From Bostrychus sinensis (lineage: Eukaryota > Chordata > Actinopteri > Gobiiformes > Eleotridae): a stretch of DNA of 64,000 nt. Position 1 is the stretch's first letter. Each line of letters begins with the position of its first letter. The stretch is taken from positions 37,344,288 to 37,408,287 of the forward strand of contig CM036251.1 of assembly GCA_020698575.1 (NCBI GenBank), written 5' to 3'. Below the pieces are notes generated by a model. It was not told the DNA's origin. It did not search any database and was given only the letters and a program-made list of their open reading frames with translations. Positions 32,951-44,887 of this stretch are shown one piece after another. The position numbers were made by a program, and so were the translations under genes.

Positions 32951-34599
32951 CTGCAGGTCCTATTCCAGAGAGTCTGAGATCAAACACCTCTAATACACAA
33001 CTTGGAGATAAAAACTATATTTGGTAGAATTCCACAGCCACATTTAATGTGGCATTTCTAAACAGAAAGTTTCTTGACATTTGGCATAGATGTGAAAAGT
33101 ACATCTCAAAAGTATAAAAGTGAAATGCATGTGTAGATTTGTCAGTGCAGTATTCAGTTGGTGATGGACAGATTATTCGGTGTGCTGCTGATGAGTCATA
33201 TTTAGACAATAAAAAGTAATTTTTACAAGAGTGCCAAAGTTTTTCACATAGTGTTTGATGCTGCACATGTCCTGAGATGTTTTGTAAAATGAGTTTATAG
33301 TTTTGGAGTTTAAAGTTTTACCATGCAGTTTCAGAAAATGTGCTTAAGCACTGACAAAAAAACTGTACCAGCTTTTGTTCAGTGCAGTTTTCATTCTATC
33401 CAAAAAGGACCCAGTAAACATAAAGTGTCTGTGTTCACACTCTCCTGAGCATGTCTAAGCACTTATTTAATGAGTTGGTGTGCATTAATCAGATTTACAA
33501 AATGTGTGTACATGATCCCCACTCCTGCTCGAGAATGAAATCAGTTTCTCCTGTGAGCAGAAGGAAACATGGAGTTCTGTGTTGATTCCAGCAGGAGACA
33601 TGACACTCTGATCCACCACTGTGGAAACTACTGTACTTCAATAACCTGTGTTCTGTTCCTCTCCACTCTTTCTCCAGATTCTTTGACTCCCAAATGTAAT
33701 GCACAAGCTACTTAAATTCATTTTCCTTTCTTTTTTTTTCTTACTTAGTAGCCTTGTTTTTTGATACATCTGTGTGTGGTGGCTCATGATGCTCTTGCCT
33801 CCAGCCTCAGTCCACTCTTACCAAGCTCCTTTAGCTGTAGTTATGTAGTGTAGTCACTTGGTGATGAAGGGGCCCAGAGCAGGTTTTCACATTGCGCCCC
33901 AAAGATCTGAAGCACATTTGAATGGCTTCATTGAATCTCACTGTTCATTTTTTTTTTTATCTTGTAAAAAAAAAAAAAAAAAAAGTTTCATATATTTTTA
34001 CATTTGCTGTTTTTAGTTTATTTTTTCCTCTAAAGATTTTACAGAAAAAATAATAATAATAATAATATACAAACTCTCAAATATTATGACCCAGTTTTAC
34101 ATTTTGTAATTAGTTGGAAAAAAATCACAATGACATGCTGTTTATTATAATAATAAACTGGCCATTAATGAACAAGGGTCACTCTCAGGGGCCCTAAACA
34201 TCCTGGGGCCCAGTGCTGCCGCCCTGGCTGCACTGCCTGATGCCCCTGCATGTGAGCAGTCTTCCTCATTGTTCTCTAGCCCACTGAACCAGACGAAAGA
34301 GAGCAGGAAACGTTAACATAGGTTTCCAGGCAATAAGTGTGACACCATTACTTTACATTATTTTTTGTTAATATTTCAAAATATTCTCATTTTATGAGAA
34401 ATAAGTTTAGGGTTTTCACCAAATGTAAACATAACCATCAGAACTAAAAAAAAAAAATAGAATAAATGTTTGAAATATTTGATAGTGTGCACTGAATCAA
34501 TCTAATTCTGCAGATGAGTTTAACTTTTGGAACTGAACTACTGAAAAAATAGTATACTAATAGTGGCTAGTATAGAACGGTAGGTAATTGGATGTGTGT

Positions 34600-34926
34600 T
34601 CTAGACTGATGTGTAATGCTGTATGATAAAATCTGGAGCGGATTTCTTAACTTGTTCTGTTTTATGATAATAATAAATGTAGATGAATGTGATACTGAAT
34701 GGGTTAGTGTGGGGTCTGTATACTGTCTACTGTTGTGTTCTTTTGTATATAATATATATTTGCTCTCTGTTATTGTCTTAACTTATTTCTTGTGTACCCG
34801 GGGGCTATGGATGGAAACTAGCTATTTAGCTCTAATCTGGGGCAGTGCATCTGTCTCTATGAGCTTTCTGTCTCTGTACACTGCCCCTATCAAATAAAGA
34901 CCAAACTAAAAAAAAAAAAAAAAAAA
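34600..34926 (+). repeat. Probable LINE (L1/Tx1-like) 3' end with poly(A)
   Basis: The block GGGGCTATGGATGGAAACTA and the ending CACTGCCCCTATCAAATAAA GACC are followed by 18-20 A residues. AATAAA about 15 bases before an A-run marks a retroposed 3' end. The resemblance to fish L1-type 3' ends is from memory; a retrocopy of a host mRNA is the alternative. Confidence 0.5.
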
Positions 34927-35289
34927 GTCACAAACTTTAATGTATGGAAATGCACAGGTAGATCCACCGTACAATAGATTTTATATGAAAGTGCATCGGT
35001 ATAATAGGTGTCACACAGTAACCACTGGACTTCTAACCCTGAAAGTATAGCCTGCCCTTACCCTTTACTCTTGGCAGTAGAAGTAGCACTTCGTATCTGG
35101 GTATTTAAAACAACAAAACATAATAAGACAAAGATTCAAGAAAAACGTGTTTATTAACTAATGTCTCTCAAAGGTAAGTTGGTAAACTGATAAACTGAAA
35201 AAAACTGCATGGCCTACTAAAAGAGTAGGCTAAAACTTTCTTACAGATTTGTAAAATAATAATAATAATAATAATAAAGTTTTTAATGG

Positions 35290-35758
35290 TGGTTGAAGAG
35301 TTTTTGTCTTCCATTAGCTCGCGCGATTGTGTGTGTCAACTACGCTCACATCTCTCACCTGCGCCTATGCCTCTCCTCCGGCTGCGCACACAGCTCCGCA
35401 GCAGAGACGGAGAAGGAACACCACGGACGCACGGAAATGCTCCAAACAGTTACTCATACTTCTCTATAGACTTTTCCGCGTCGTCGTTTCCGTCGTTGTC
35501 AAATGATTAGTAACAACTCATTTAGAATCTTACGCCATGAACCCCAGGCCTAAATTTACCTTTTGAGGGCTGACTTACTGAAGACGCTTGTCCAGAAGAG
35601 ACGCTTCTGAACCAGAGCGCGAACAGACTGCGGATGGGAGAGGAGAGACGCGCTCCCATCTGGATCCAAATTCCATGTAAACGAAATTTCCCATTTCCGC
35701 AGTGAAGTCATTCGGACAGGGGAGACTTTAATGGATTTTTTATGTGGGATTCGCTAGG
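35290..35758 (+). promoter_or_regulatory. myrf: myrf CpG-rich promoter/leader with uORFs
   Basis: CpG density rises sharply in 35290-36150 against an AT-rich background. Before the myrf start are two uORFs: 35731-35757 (MDFLCGIR, stop TAG) ends one base before the myrf ATG, and 35742-35771 (MWDSLGWTW) overlaps it. The myrf ATG itself has a strong context, AGGATGG. No TATA box is evident. Confidence 0.6.
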
Positions 35759-35804
35759 ATGGACGTGGTAGATGAGACAGAAGCGCTACAGAGGTTTTTC
35801 GAAG
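35759..35804 (+). CDS. myrf: myrf coding exon 1
   Basis: The exon reads MDVVDETEALQRFFE plus the first base of a Gly codon, then a strong GAAG|GTAAGA donor. Vertebrate MYRF begins MEVVDETEALQRFFEG and its first coding exon ends at the same place. Myelin regulatory factor is a membrane-anchored transcription factor of the ER. It releases an N-terminal DNA-binding part by autoproteolysis and drives oligodendrocyte myelin genes. I searched the rest of the plus strand for the next exon (expected ...IDTSILEEYISKED) without success. Intron 1 therefore probably exceeds 28 kb here, and 35805-36680 shows only GC-rich leader DNA and plain intron. Confidence 0.88.
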
Positions 35805-36689
35805 GTAAGAAAATGAACAAAATTGAGTGTGAACGCATGTAAATGAAAAAAACTTTGGCATTTAACCCATGTGAAAGAAGTGCGTGACGCCGTTTATAAA
35901 ATCTATGTTGTAGCATTAATGTCACTTGTAAGATCGACTTTAGCCTCCACTCTGGGTAAATGCTTGAGCTGATCTCCGTGTTTAGCGCAGGCAGAACCAG
36001 AAAGCGGAGTCACCGGTTGGGACCCGCGCTAACGTGCTGGTGATGGGTAACAGATCAGTGTAGAGCAGGGTGGAGGAGGGTCGAGCGCTCCGCAGGGTTA
36101 GAGCTCACAGCAGGATTAATGTTGTGTTGTTCTAAAGGCGCTGTGGCAGAGTGTGTTTGGAGACAGGCCTAAGGGATGTGACCTGGTGTCCTCATCTAAC
36201 AGCAGCATATTCTACTTGAGATTATTGTAGGCCTACGTGTAAAACATTTGAGTCATAACTTTCTTTTTTATTTTTGTAGGACTATTTATAGGAATGACTC
36301 AGACTAATATAACATCCTCTAAAATTGCTCAAACACAAGTTACTAGCTATCAGCAATGGTTAATAATCATTTGCATACATGCGGTGCATCTTTAAACTTT
36401 TTATTTTTAAAAAGGACTGAGAGTTTTATTGGTGACTATCCTGTCCATTTATGACTGTGGTACAAGTTAAGGGGAGACACTACATTTTGAGGTTTTATGC
36501 CAGTTTACTCCTGAACATGTAGCTTTCACACCAAAATAAAGGAAATGTCAAAATTACACATTAATTTTACGAGTAAACTCGTAAACAGATTTTGATTGGA
36601 AATGTTAATTTCAATTGTCCTTTTTCTCTAAATGAGTTATTCACACATTCTGATTCAGATATCTCTACTTCGGTAGTACCTAGACTGTA

Positions 36690-37005
36690 AAAAAGAGGGG
36701 AAAAAATCAATAAAATGTACAGTAAAATATCAGTAGCTGTGATTCCCTGAATTTTACTGTAAAAATGGTGACAATATAAAACTTAAAATTACCTTAAAAA
36801 CAGTAAGTTAAAGTAAAACTGTAAAATACCTTCATTTCCCCATTACTGTGAGATAAAACATTTTATTTATTTATTTATTTATTTTTTGCAAATCAGAAAC
36901 ACTGGGTTACTAGATTTTTTTACAATAAAATTCTGGCAACTGCAGCTGCCAATATTTACTGTAAATTTGACAGATTTTTTATTTATTTATTTTTACAATG
37001 CACCA
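36690..37005. mobile_element. CACTGTAAAA-type MITE
   Basis: Ends GACTGTAAAAAAG and TTTTTACAATGC are imperfect inverted repeats. The body repeats TTTTACTGTAAAAA and ACAGTAAAAT blocks and contains an ATTT microsatellite (36863-36884). Similar short elements in fish derive from CMC-type transposons. Target duplication not resolved. Confidence 0.45.
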
Positions 37006-37509
37006 ACATTTTCCAGTCTTGTACTTAACCATATTTTGAAAGTTTCTACACAGGGATTTCATGGTAAATAATTCTTAGCCCAATTTATATGACATTTTTC
37101 CTTCTAAAAACAAAATTTGAATTTTTTAAGGTTATTTGTCAGAAGCCAAGTGACCATAAAAATCATGCTGCTTATTTACAATAAAGTACCTGTATGTACA
37201 CGTTATTATTGTCCTATATGCACACTCTGCTGACCTATACTTACATGTACTGTTGCTGTCAGAAGGAAATCTCTCTGTTTACATTCTTGGCCTGAGAGTT
37301 AAAGAAGTGTCAGTACTTCAGGGTCTCAGCCAAATCCAAATGTCAGCTTGTTTAGTAAAAGCATAGTGCCTCACTTACTGGTGGTTCTTACACTTAAATA
37401 GGCTACATTTGAGTTTCAGTAGGTTGTGTTCATGTGAAGTTACAATATTCTAAAGGGCCTATAGTTTAAGAATGAGATGGAGATAAGAATTATTTGATGA
37501 TAATGTTTT

Positions 37510-38065
37510 CACCTGATTCATGTCAAGTCAAGTTAAATTTATTGTCAAATAATGTGCCTTTATTTATAAAGCACATTTAAAAAACACCCTTATTTAACCA
37601 AAGTGCTGTACTATAACAACACAGAATCAGAATTGGCAATAACTAATACATATGTCGAATACAATCAAAGTGAGTTAGCAATAAATCCATATAAAATAGA
37701 TAAAAACATTATAAATAGTACAGAATAAAAAATGCAGTAATCCCAAGATACACCTAACCTGTGATGCAAGCCAGTGAGAACAAGTGTGTTTTCAGCCGTC
37801 TCTATGTTTTACTGATGGGGCTAATGTGGAGAGGAGACTGTTCCACAACTTGGGGCCTGCCACTGAAAAAGCTCTGTCTCCTCTAGTTAGGGGCCTAGAT
37901 GTGGGGACTCAGGAGAAGATGACCTGCAGATCTTAGAGCTCTGGATGGAGCATAAGGTTTCAGCATCTTTCCACAGCAGTTGCTTCAAAGGGTTGCGCAT
38001 GAATCAAACTGAGGCTGCGGTCTCTATAATGGAACAGGGCATGAGGCAGTGATCTGATTCATGGA
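37510..38065 (-). pseudogene. LINE 3' fragment (L2/CR1-like)
   Basis: The minus strand reads TRGDRAFSVAGPKLWNSLL and RRLKTHLFSLACI, a C-terminal signature of L2-type LINE proteins. The left end carries a TCAAGTCAAGT tail-like repeat. Frames are broken, and only the 3' part is present. Confidence 0.7.
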
Positions 38066-40688
38066 ATATGTTTACATTCAGACTAATGCATACATTCCGG
38101 GCATATCTGCGGCGGCAACTCCTGAAGGTGGGCCTGGGGTCTCTCTCTCTCTCTTTCTTTCCTCTCTCGGCCCATTAGGGTGACAGTGAACAGACGCCTG
38201 GGGGGCTGACACAGAGCAGGCCCAGCTACAACAACGCCCCTGACCTCCTGGGATGGGCTCGTGAAGCTGTTAGCCGGGGCTCTGCAGGTGAAGCCAAGAG
38301 GCCAGCTCCTGTCAGTGTTTGGCTTCAAAACATCACAAGTCTTTTTCTCTGTGGCTATCAAGGGACTCCACTTCAAACTGCTCTGCTTGCTCTGTTGCTC
38401 TGTAAAAAGCCTAAACCAGTAAAAATACTTTACTGCAGTCATGTCGCTTTTCACATACCTACACAGTAAAATGTAAAGTATGCAATGTAAAAAGATTAAA
38501 TTTTGCTCTGTCACAGTGTCTATAGTCCTTATCTATATAGTGTTGAATTAACTCTCTTTAGTGTCAAAAATTTAGTTGAGATAATCAGAGACCATGAGTA
38601 TGGTGTAATTTGTGCCACCTTCGTGCGCGCGCAGAGTGAGTGCCGCAAGCACATACTTTACCATTTGAAAAGAGAATAATAATTTGAGCACACAAAACTT
38701 TGTTCCATTCACACTCGCTCAAAGTCTACCTAGGTGCACGAGTACGTGGATGTCCGCTCGTGCAATGTTGTTGCTCACATGACAACTCATTTCTGCTCAC
38801 AACTCTGGCTCTGTGCTCGCTCGAGGTGGCACAGGGCAAACTACGATTGTAGCGAGCAGGTTAGCCAATCACAGACTGGGATTCACAAATGTTTCTGATT
38901 GGCTGTCTTATATCCAATTGTTTGATTCAAATACAGTCGGCAACAGTGGAAACGCCCACAAAATGTCACTTCCAATCCCCCATGGGAGAAAACGCACCAC
39001 TCACAACAAAGCACAAGAGTTACTCTGTCGCCTTCTTTTCAACAAATACACAAACAACTGCTTGATAGACATTTTATATTTTACATAAAGACATGGAGAC
39101 ATACCGGAGGACACAGTGGTCCAGCAGTCCACATTTGGCCATAAAATTCCATCGCTGTCTGATTAGCATTAGCATTAGCTCGGCAGCTGTTTGAGCTCTG
39201 ACCAGACTCATCTATGAAGCAGCTAAGCCCCATTTTCTATATTTACATTAACTCCAGGTAGAAGTAGGCCATAAGCCACGATTTTCTTTTATGGCACAGC
39301 TCTCAGACAGAAAAATATATTTAGCGATGTTACATCGGACAATTCAGTTGGATTGTTCTTTCATTTAATTTTCTAATGTCGTGTTGTAATCATGTCATAA
39401 CAACATTAAAAGCTCAGTGTAAGACAGAACTTGTTTTAAAGTACCTTACTTTGCAAATAATCCCCCAGAAAATAGTTTGAAAAGAATGAAAAACTTGTGT
39501 TTCCGAGCAGGTGAAACAGGAGTATTTTCTGGGGGATTATTTGCATATGTTATATTTTTCTGTCTGAGAGCCATGCCATAAAAAAAAAAAGCATGGCTTA
39601 TGGCCTGACTTACCTGGAGTTAGTGTAAATATAGGAGAAGGGGCATAGCTGCTTCATGCTTCATAGACGAGTCTGGTCAGACCTCATACAGCTGCCGAGC
39701 TAATGCTAGCTAATGCTAACGCTAATGCTAGCGCCACTGAACGAGCCGTGCGTCAGTCTGCAGCCTGTTACGATGAGCCATGAGTCAACCAATCCTTCAC
39801 AAATTTACAGAAGCACATTTTAGTTTAATTTCAATTTTCAATTCAGATTTATTTGTATAGCCCAGTATCACAACAAAAGTCGCCTCAAAGGGCTTCACAA
39901 CAGTTGATCAAACATAAACACACAATCAGACAACACAAACAATAACTACACTAAACAGACCCAGGACACTCCTGTCCTTAGACCCTCCTTTTCGGTAAGG
40001 AAAAACTCCTAAAAAAAACCCAGCTGTGGGAAAAAAGAAGAAACCTTATGGAGCCCAACTGAAGGAGAGATCCTCTCCCAGGAAGGACAGGCAATGCGTC
40101 TAAGACTGTTAGTTCATTAGTTCATCTATAGGATCATAGATCAGCTCTGTAAGGATTCATCCAGGGAGTGGGGTGAGGTAGGTTGAGGAAGTCCATAGGA
40201 TGCAGCAGGTGGACCTCATCCAGACAGGTGAGAGGGCGAGATAGGTCCGGGAAATTCAGGATGCAGCAGGGGCCTCATACAGACAGGTGATGGAGCGAGG
40301 TAGATCCGGGAAATCCTTAGAGGTGAGGTTGAGGGCCCACAGGTCGGGACAGGAGCACAGATGGGGTCAGCTATCCAATCATCACTGGGACATCTGCCAG
40401 CAGCCAGGCATCTGAAACAGTTCCCACTCCCCCAGAGGGGAGCGGGAGAGAGGGACAACTTGTGAATAGCAAGGAACTGATTGGAGACATAGAATATTAG
40501 ATGATATTAATTACAGTGATAGAAGAGGAGCAGCAGATGAAACCAGAGGACAGAGACTCAGTGCACCATACTTCCCCCAGCTTCTAGCTCCTAGAGCAGC
40601 CTATCTTCAGCTGTGGAGTTAATCCTGTTTCTAGCTGGCCTGACCATAAGCTTTCTTGAAGAGGAACGTTTTAAGCCTAACTTTAAAT

Positions 40689-42087
40689 CGCAACAAAAGT
40701 TAAAAAAAAGCAGTCATCTAGATTAGCCGTGTCTATGGGCTCCCCAGTCTCCCCCATTGTGGCTAATCTGTACATGGAGGAAGTTGAGAGGAGAGCTCTT
40801 GACTCATTTCCAGGTTCAACTCCTAGTCACTGGTTCAGATATGTGGATGACACCTGGGTGAAGATCAAAATCCAGGAAGTGGAAGCTTTCACAAGGCATA
40901 TTAATGCTGTGGACCAGAACATCAAGTTCACTCGTGAGGATGCCACGGAGAACAGCCTAGCCTTCTTAGACTGTGCAGTTATCATTGGAGAAGACAGGCG
41001 GCTCCATGTGGAAGTGTACAGGAAACCCACTCACACAGACCAGTACCTGTTATTTGATTCAAACCACCCACTACAGCACAAACTCGGTGTGATCAGGACG
41101 CTGCAGCACAGAGCCCAAGAGGTTCCCACAAGCTCGGAGGGAAGGAGGAAAGAAGAGCTACATGTCCGCCAAGCCCTCAGAACCTGTGGATATCCCAACT
41201 GGGCCTTCTCTCAATCCCAAAGGACAAGAAAACAGGACAGGAAAGAACAGGAGCAAGAGCCAAAAAGGAGCAGTGTAGTCATTCTGTACATCTCCGGCCT
41301 ATCTGAGAAACTTAAAAGGATTTTTAGCCAATACAACATCCCGGTTTATTTCAAACCTGTTAATACTCTCAGACAAAAACTGGTTCACCCCAAGGACAAA
41401 ATTCCCAGATACAAACAGAGCAATGTTGTGTTCTCCATCCACTGCAGTGAGAACTGTAATGAACAGTACATTGGAGAAACCAAACAACCTCTGCACAAGC
41501 GGTTATACCAACACCGCAGGGCTAACTCCAGTGGACCAGAATCTGCAGTACACCTCCACCTGAAGGCCACAAACCACTCCTTTGAGGACAGTGAGGTCCG
41601 AATCTTAGCCAGAGAGAAAGGATGGTTTGAGCGAGGAGTGAAAGAAGCAATCTTTGTCAAAAAAGATAAACCTTCTTTAAACAGAAATGGTGGTCTCAGA
41701 TACAACCTTCCTTCTGTCTACAACAGTCTCCTGAAACCCAAACAAAACAAACCAGTTTCACTCAGGTCATTAACATCTGAAGAAGCTGCCCAGGCTGGGG
41801 AGGGTTAACGACTCTCACTCCAGCTGAGGACAAAGGACTCCTAATGACCCGAAACCACTCAGGCTATTCATGGTCACATTGACCAATAGAATTTAGTTTC
41901 AGGTCTAAACTCCTCCTTCCTAGAAGAATATAAACCAGCTCTCTTACCAGTTCATTTCAGAATTGAGAAAGCCTCTTGGATAAGAGGTGAAACGTCTTCA
42001 ACTTGAAAAATCTAATCTAGATGACTGATGCTTTTTTTAACTTTTGTTGCGATGCATTTACCCTGGACGAGTGAGAGTCTTCACAGA
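40689..42087 (+). mobile_element. Penelope-like retroelement with 12-bp TSD
   Basis: CTAACTTTAAAT (40677-40688) and CTAACCTTAAAT (42088-42099) form a 12-bp duplication with one mismatch. The left edge is a short inverted copy of the right-end sequence: GCAACAAAAGTTAAAAAAAA near 40690 against its complement ending near 42051. This is a known habit of Penelope elements. Conserved 3' block: GCCTCTTGGATAAGAGGTGA. The copy is 5' truncated. Confidence 0.9.
40729..41808 (+). CDS. Penelope RT-GIY-YIG protein, 5'-truncated open frame
   Basis: The 359-residue frame begins inside the reverse transcriptase at MGSPVSPIVANLYMEEVE. It keeps the catalytic motif WFRYVDDTWVK (about residue 35), the FLDC motif and the YRKPTHTDQYL motif. 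A linker rich in Lys/Arg follows (about residues 145-180). The C-terminal GIY-YIG endonuclease is visible in CSENCNEQYIGETKQ, PLHKRLYQHRRA and the later ERGVKEAIFVKK with its Glu. Such proteins prime reverse transcription at a nick made by the endonuclease. Full proteins are roughly twice as long, so the N-terminal half was lost on insertion. No stop interrupts the retained part. Confidence 0.9.
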   Translation: MSMGSPVSPIVANLYMEEVERRALDSFPGSTPSHWFRYVDDTWVKIKIQEVEAFTRHINAVDQNIKFTREDATENSLAFLDCAVIIGEDRRLHVEVYRKPTHTDQYLLFDSNHPLQHKLGVIRTLQHRAQEVPTSSEGRRKEELHVRQALRTCGYPNWAFSQSQRTRKQDRKEQEQEPKRSSVVILYISGLSEKLKRIFSQYNIPVYFKPVNTLRQKLVHPKDKIPRYKQSNVVFSIHCSENCNEQYIGETKQPLHKRLYQHRRANSSGPESAVHLHLKATNHSFEDSEVRILAREKGWFERGVKEAIFVKKDKPSLNRNGGLRYNLPSVYNSLLKPKQNKPVSLRSLTSEEAAQAGEG

Positions 42088-42698
42088 CTAACCTTAAATG
42101 TAGAGACTGTGTCTGCCTCTTTAACATGAGCTGGAAGCTGATTCCATAAAACAGGAGCTTGGTAACTAAAGGCTCTACCTCCAACTGTACTTTTAGAAAC
42201 CCTGGGAACCACTAATAGCCCTGCATTTTGTGAGCGCAGTACTCTGCTTGGTTGGTATGGCTCTATAACATCATTAATGTAGGATTGGGCCATACCATTT
42301 ACGGCCTTGTAAGTCAGGAGAAGGATTTTAAACCTAATTCTGAATCCAACTGGAAGCCAGTGAAGTGAAGCTAGCACAGGAGTAATATGTTCTCTCCTGT
42401 TAGGTCCTGTTAATAATCTTGCTGCTGCGTTTTGAACAAGCTGAAGACATTTTAAAGAGTTTTTAGAGCACGCTGCCAGAGAGTTACAGTAATCCAACCT
42501 AGATCTAACAAACACATGGACAAGTTTTTCAGCATCACGTTTAGAAAAAATATTTCTGATTTTGGCTATGTTACGTAAGTGAAAGTATGCTGTTTTACAG
42601 GCTTGGTTTATATGAGCCTTAAATGATAAATCTTGGTCAAATAAAACTCCTAAGTTTCTCACAGTAGAACGTGAGCCTACACTGATCAGACAGAGCAT
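42081..42698 (-). pseudogene. L2-like LINE reverse transcriptase, C-terminal part
   Basis: About 205 open codons read VRNLGVLFDQDLSFKAHIN, then YFHLRNIAKIRNIFSKRDAE, SRLDYCNSLAAC, LQLVQNAAARLLTG, SLHWLPVGFRIRFKILLL and APVLWNQLPAHVKEA. This is the thumb and C-terminal region of L2-clade LINE proteins. The catalytic palm is absent, so the LINE was 5' truncated at insertion. The last codons are cut by the Penelope insertion at 42088. Confidence 0.88.
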
Positions 42699-43939
42699 CT
42701 CTCAGCTTTTAGTTTACAATAAATATGATGAATTAAACTCATGTCTTAGAGACAGTTCTGTGACGCAACTTGACATTGATTAGATTAGCATGTTGTAGGC
42801 AGCTAACAACAGACAGTGATGGTATTTTATGCACAAATGTGGACTGCTGGACCACTGTGTCCTCCTGTATGTCTCCATGTCTTTTTTATGTAAAATATAA
42901 AATGTCTATCAAGCACTTGTTTGTGTATTTGCTGTAACTCTTGTGCATTGTTGTGAGTGGTCTGTTTTTTCCCACGGAGATCGGAAGTGACGTTTTGTGG
43001 GCGTTCCCACCGTTGCCGACTGTATTTGATATAAACGATTGGATATAAGACAGCCAATCAGAAACATTTGTGAATCCCAGTCTGTGATTCACTGCCCTGC
43101 TCGCTACAATTGTAGTTTGTCCTGTGTCACCTCGAGCGAGCGCGGAGCCAGAGTTGCGAGCAGAAAAGAGTTATCGTGTGAGCTCGACATTCACTCTGCG
43201 CGTGCACGAAGGAGGCACAAATATTACACCATACATGAGTGACATCAACGTGATGGAAATTGTGGATGCAGTCTTTAACTTTAAGTAACAGAAATACAAA
43301 TTGTATTTCTCGCTGTGTAGTTTGTCTCCGGACACTTGCAGCAAATGTATATTTCAGTCTGACGGCTAGAGCTGATGTCATCTTCATAAAAAGTTAATGT
43401 AAAAAATATATAGATTTTTTATTTTAGACTGGAGATTTTAGGTTTTAAAAGGAAATGTGTGTTCATTGATACTGGAGTCATGTGTGTCACTGTTCTTCTG
43501 AGTCATTCTTGGACCATGACCAATGTGGACTGGGCTATGTTATATATGGAGTTTTGAGTTCTACTAAATATTTCTTCAAATTTTACATTCAGGAACAAAC
43601 TGTTAAGAACCTTTTGGATTTATTAAAATGTTTGTATTTATTAATTGTTTGCATCTTTAAGTCCTCAGGTCCTGTGTGGCATTGTTCACCAGTGTAATGG
43701 TGCTGTGTTCATTTTTCACCTAAATTTTAACACTAAAGAGAGAGTCAATTTAATAGATATAGACAAGGATCATATACACTTGGAATAACTGACTTATACT
43801 CAACTAAGGTTTAGTTACATGTTACTTCAAAAACCAATGAAAATAGACAGTTACTTCTAAATTTTGCAAATCTTCTAAAGCATGTATAGAGATAAAACAA
43901 AGCCTGCACCAGCTTCAGATCAATAAAAGTTGGTGGCCA

Positions 43940-44060
43940 CAGGGCTTGTTGGTTCATCTGGTAGAGCATGACTGGGGTTCCAATCTGACTTGTGTCAGTT
44001 TGCTCAGTTTGAATCCCCTGTTCCCTGCCCCATCTATGCAGTCTCTAAAAAAACTAACCC
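43940..44060 (+). repeat. tRNA-like SINE fragment
   Basis: GGTTCATCTGGTAGAGCATG resembles an A box and CAGTTTGAATCCCCTG a B box of an RNA polymerase III promoter. The spacing fits a tRNA-derived head. The 3' end is unclear. Confidence 0.45.
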
Positions 44061-44887
44061 TAATCGTAACCCTACTTTCTTTTCAAAACCAGGAGAGTCT
44101 GGTTCCTTAGCTATAGTGAGTTGTTTCCACTGAGTCGATCTGTCACAGATCTATCAAAATAACTAAGACAGAGCCAGGCTAAAACAGAGAGAATAACTTC
44201 TCTGACCTGATTAATGGTGTTTAGTGCTTTCCTGTTGATTCTACTGAAGTCCAGGTTGTTGTTTAGTCCTGTTATTCACTGTAATGTTTTACTTTGTCCT
44301 GTTTCTTTGCAACAAAGTCTTGTTGATGTCCGATGTAATGACCACATTCAAACAAATGCACTTTTTCCACAAGTCTTTGTACAACTGGCTTCTGCTGCTG
44401 TCCCCATTCAGAAATAAGTACAGAACTGCTCAGAATACAGTATGGTGTTTTATGGCAAAACTGGCAAAAATCCACCATGTTTCTTAGGGTTACAGTGGTG
44501 CACTGCTTATGTGCCACCCTTTGTTTCTCTGATTGGTTACTCCACCATAGAAATGAAACTCAAGAGAAAGCGTACCAGACTAAATTCTTTATATAGAATA
44601 GGAAAAGAGTCTGGTTGGCCAGGTTAGTGATGTGCTCTGCTGTGTTTGCACTGGTCTTCCTGCTTTATTCATTAACAACAATAACTTTTAAAAACTAAAT
44701 ATTACAAAATATTCATATACCTAATTAAAACACTTTAACTTGTAATTTTAGTGCATTTGAAAACAAAGTAAGTTCTGTAATTTGTTCACTTACATACATT
44801 GGATTTGGATGTGTTTTGTAACCAATAGGAACAGCTGAAAATATTATTGTATATAGATATATTGGTATTTTTATGTGCGAACCATAC

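Larger units (their letters stand above)
39828..42706 (-). mobile_element. L2-like LINE inserted in element E, with 10-bp TSD
   Basis: TTTTAGTTTA is duplicated at 39818-39827 and 42707-42716. Element E copy 2 is continuous here (near 45334), which shows the empty site. The left part (39828-40676) is a typical fish LINE 3' UTR containing TTTATTTGTATAGCCCAGTA in the reverse sense. The right part encodes the end of the reverse transcriptase. It is interrupted by the Penelope element at 40689-42087. Confidence 0.88.
38599..43233. mobile_element. Foldback DNA element E, copy 1, interrupted by a LINE
   Basis: Ends are TATGGTGTAATTTGTGCC and GGCACAAATATTACACCATA. CATGAG is duplicated at 38593-38598 and 43234-43239. 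Arms of roughly 450-570 bp (38599-39170 and 42790-43233) are inverted repeats. Inside the left half, 39177-39705 forms another long palindrome (CTCGGCAGCTGT...ACAGCTGCCGAG). Open frames on its arms are not conserved with copy 2. Confidence 0.8.
38512..43790. mobile_element. Outer MITE-like element F (host of the nest)
   Basis: Sequence at 38512-38585 and the reverse complement of 43725-43790 align over about 65 bases. Shared blocks include CTATAGTCCTTATCTATATA versus TATATGATCCTTGTCTATAT, then ACTCTCTTTAGTGTCAAAAA TTTAG versus its near match. Without the inner insertion F would be about 640 bp. Exact ends and target duplication are uncertain. Confidence 0.5.

Noticed and set aside
41950..42055. 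Hammerhead-ribozyme-like pieces (GAAAC, CTGATG) in the Penelope 3' end
   Set aside because: Such ribozymes are known in Penelope elements, but the core motifs here are in the wrong order and spacing for a hammerhead.
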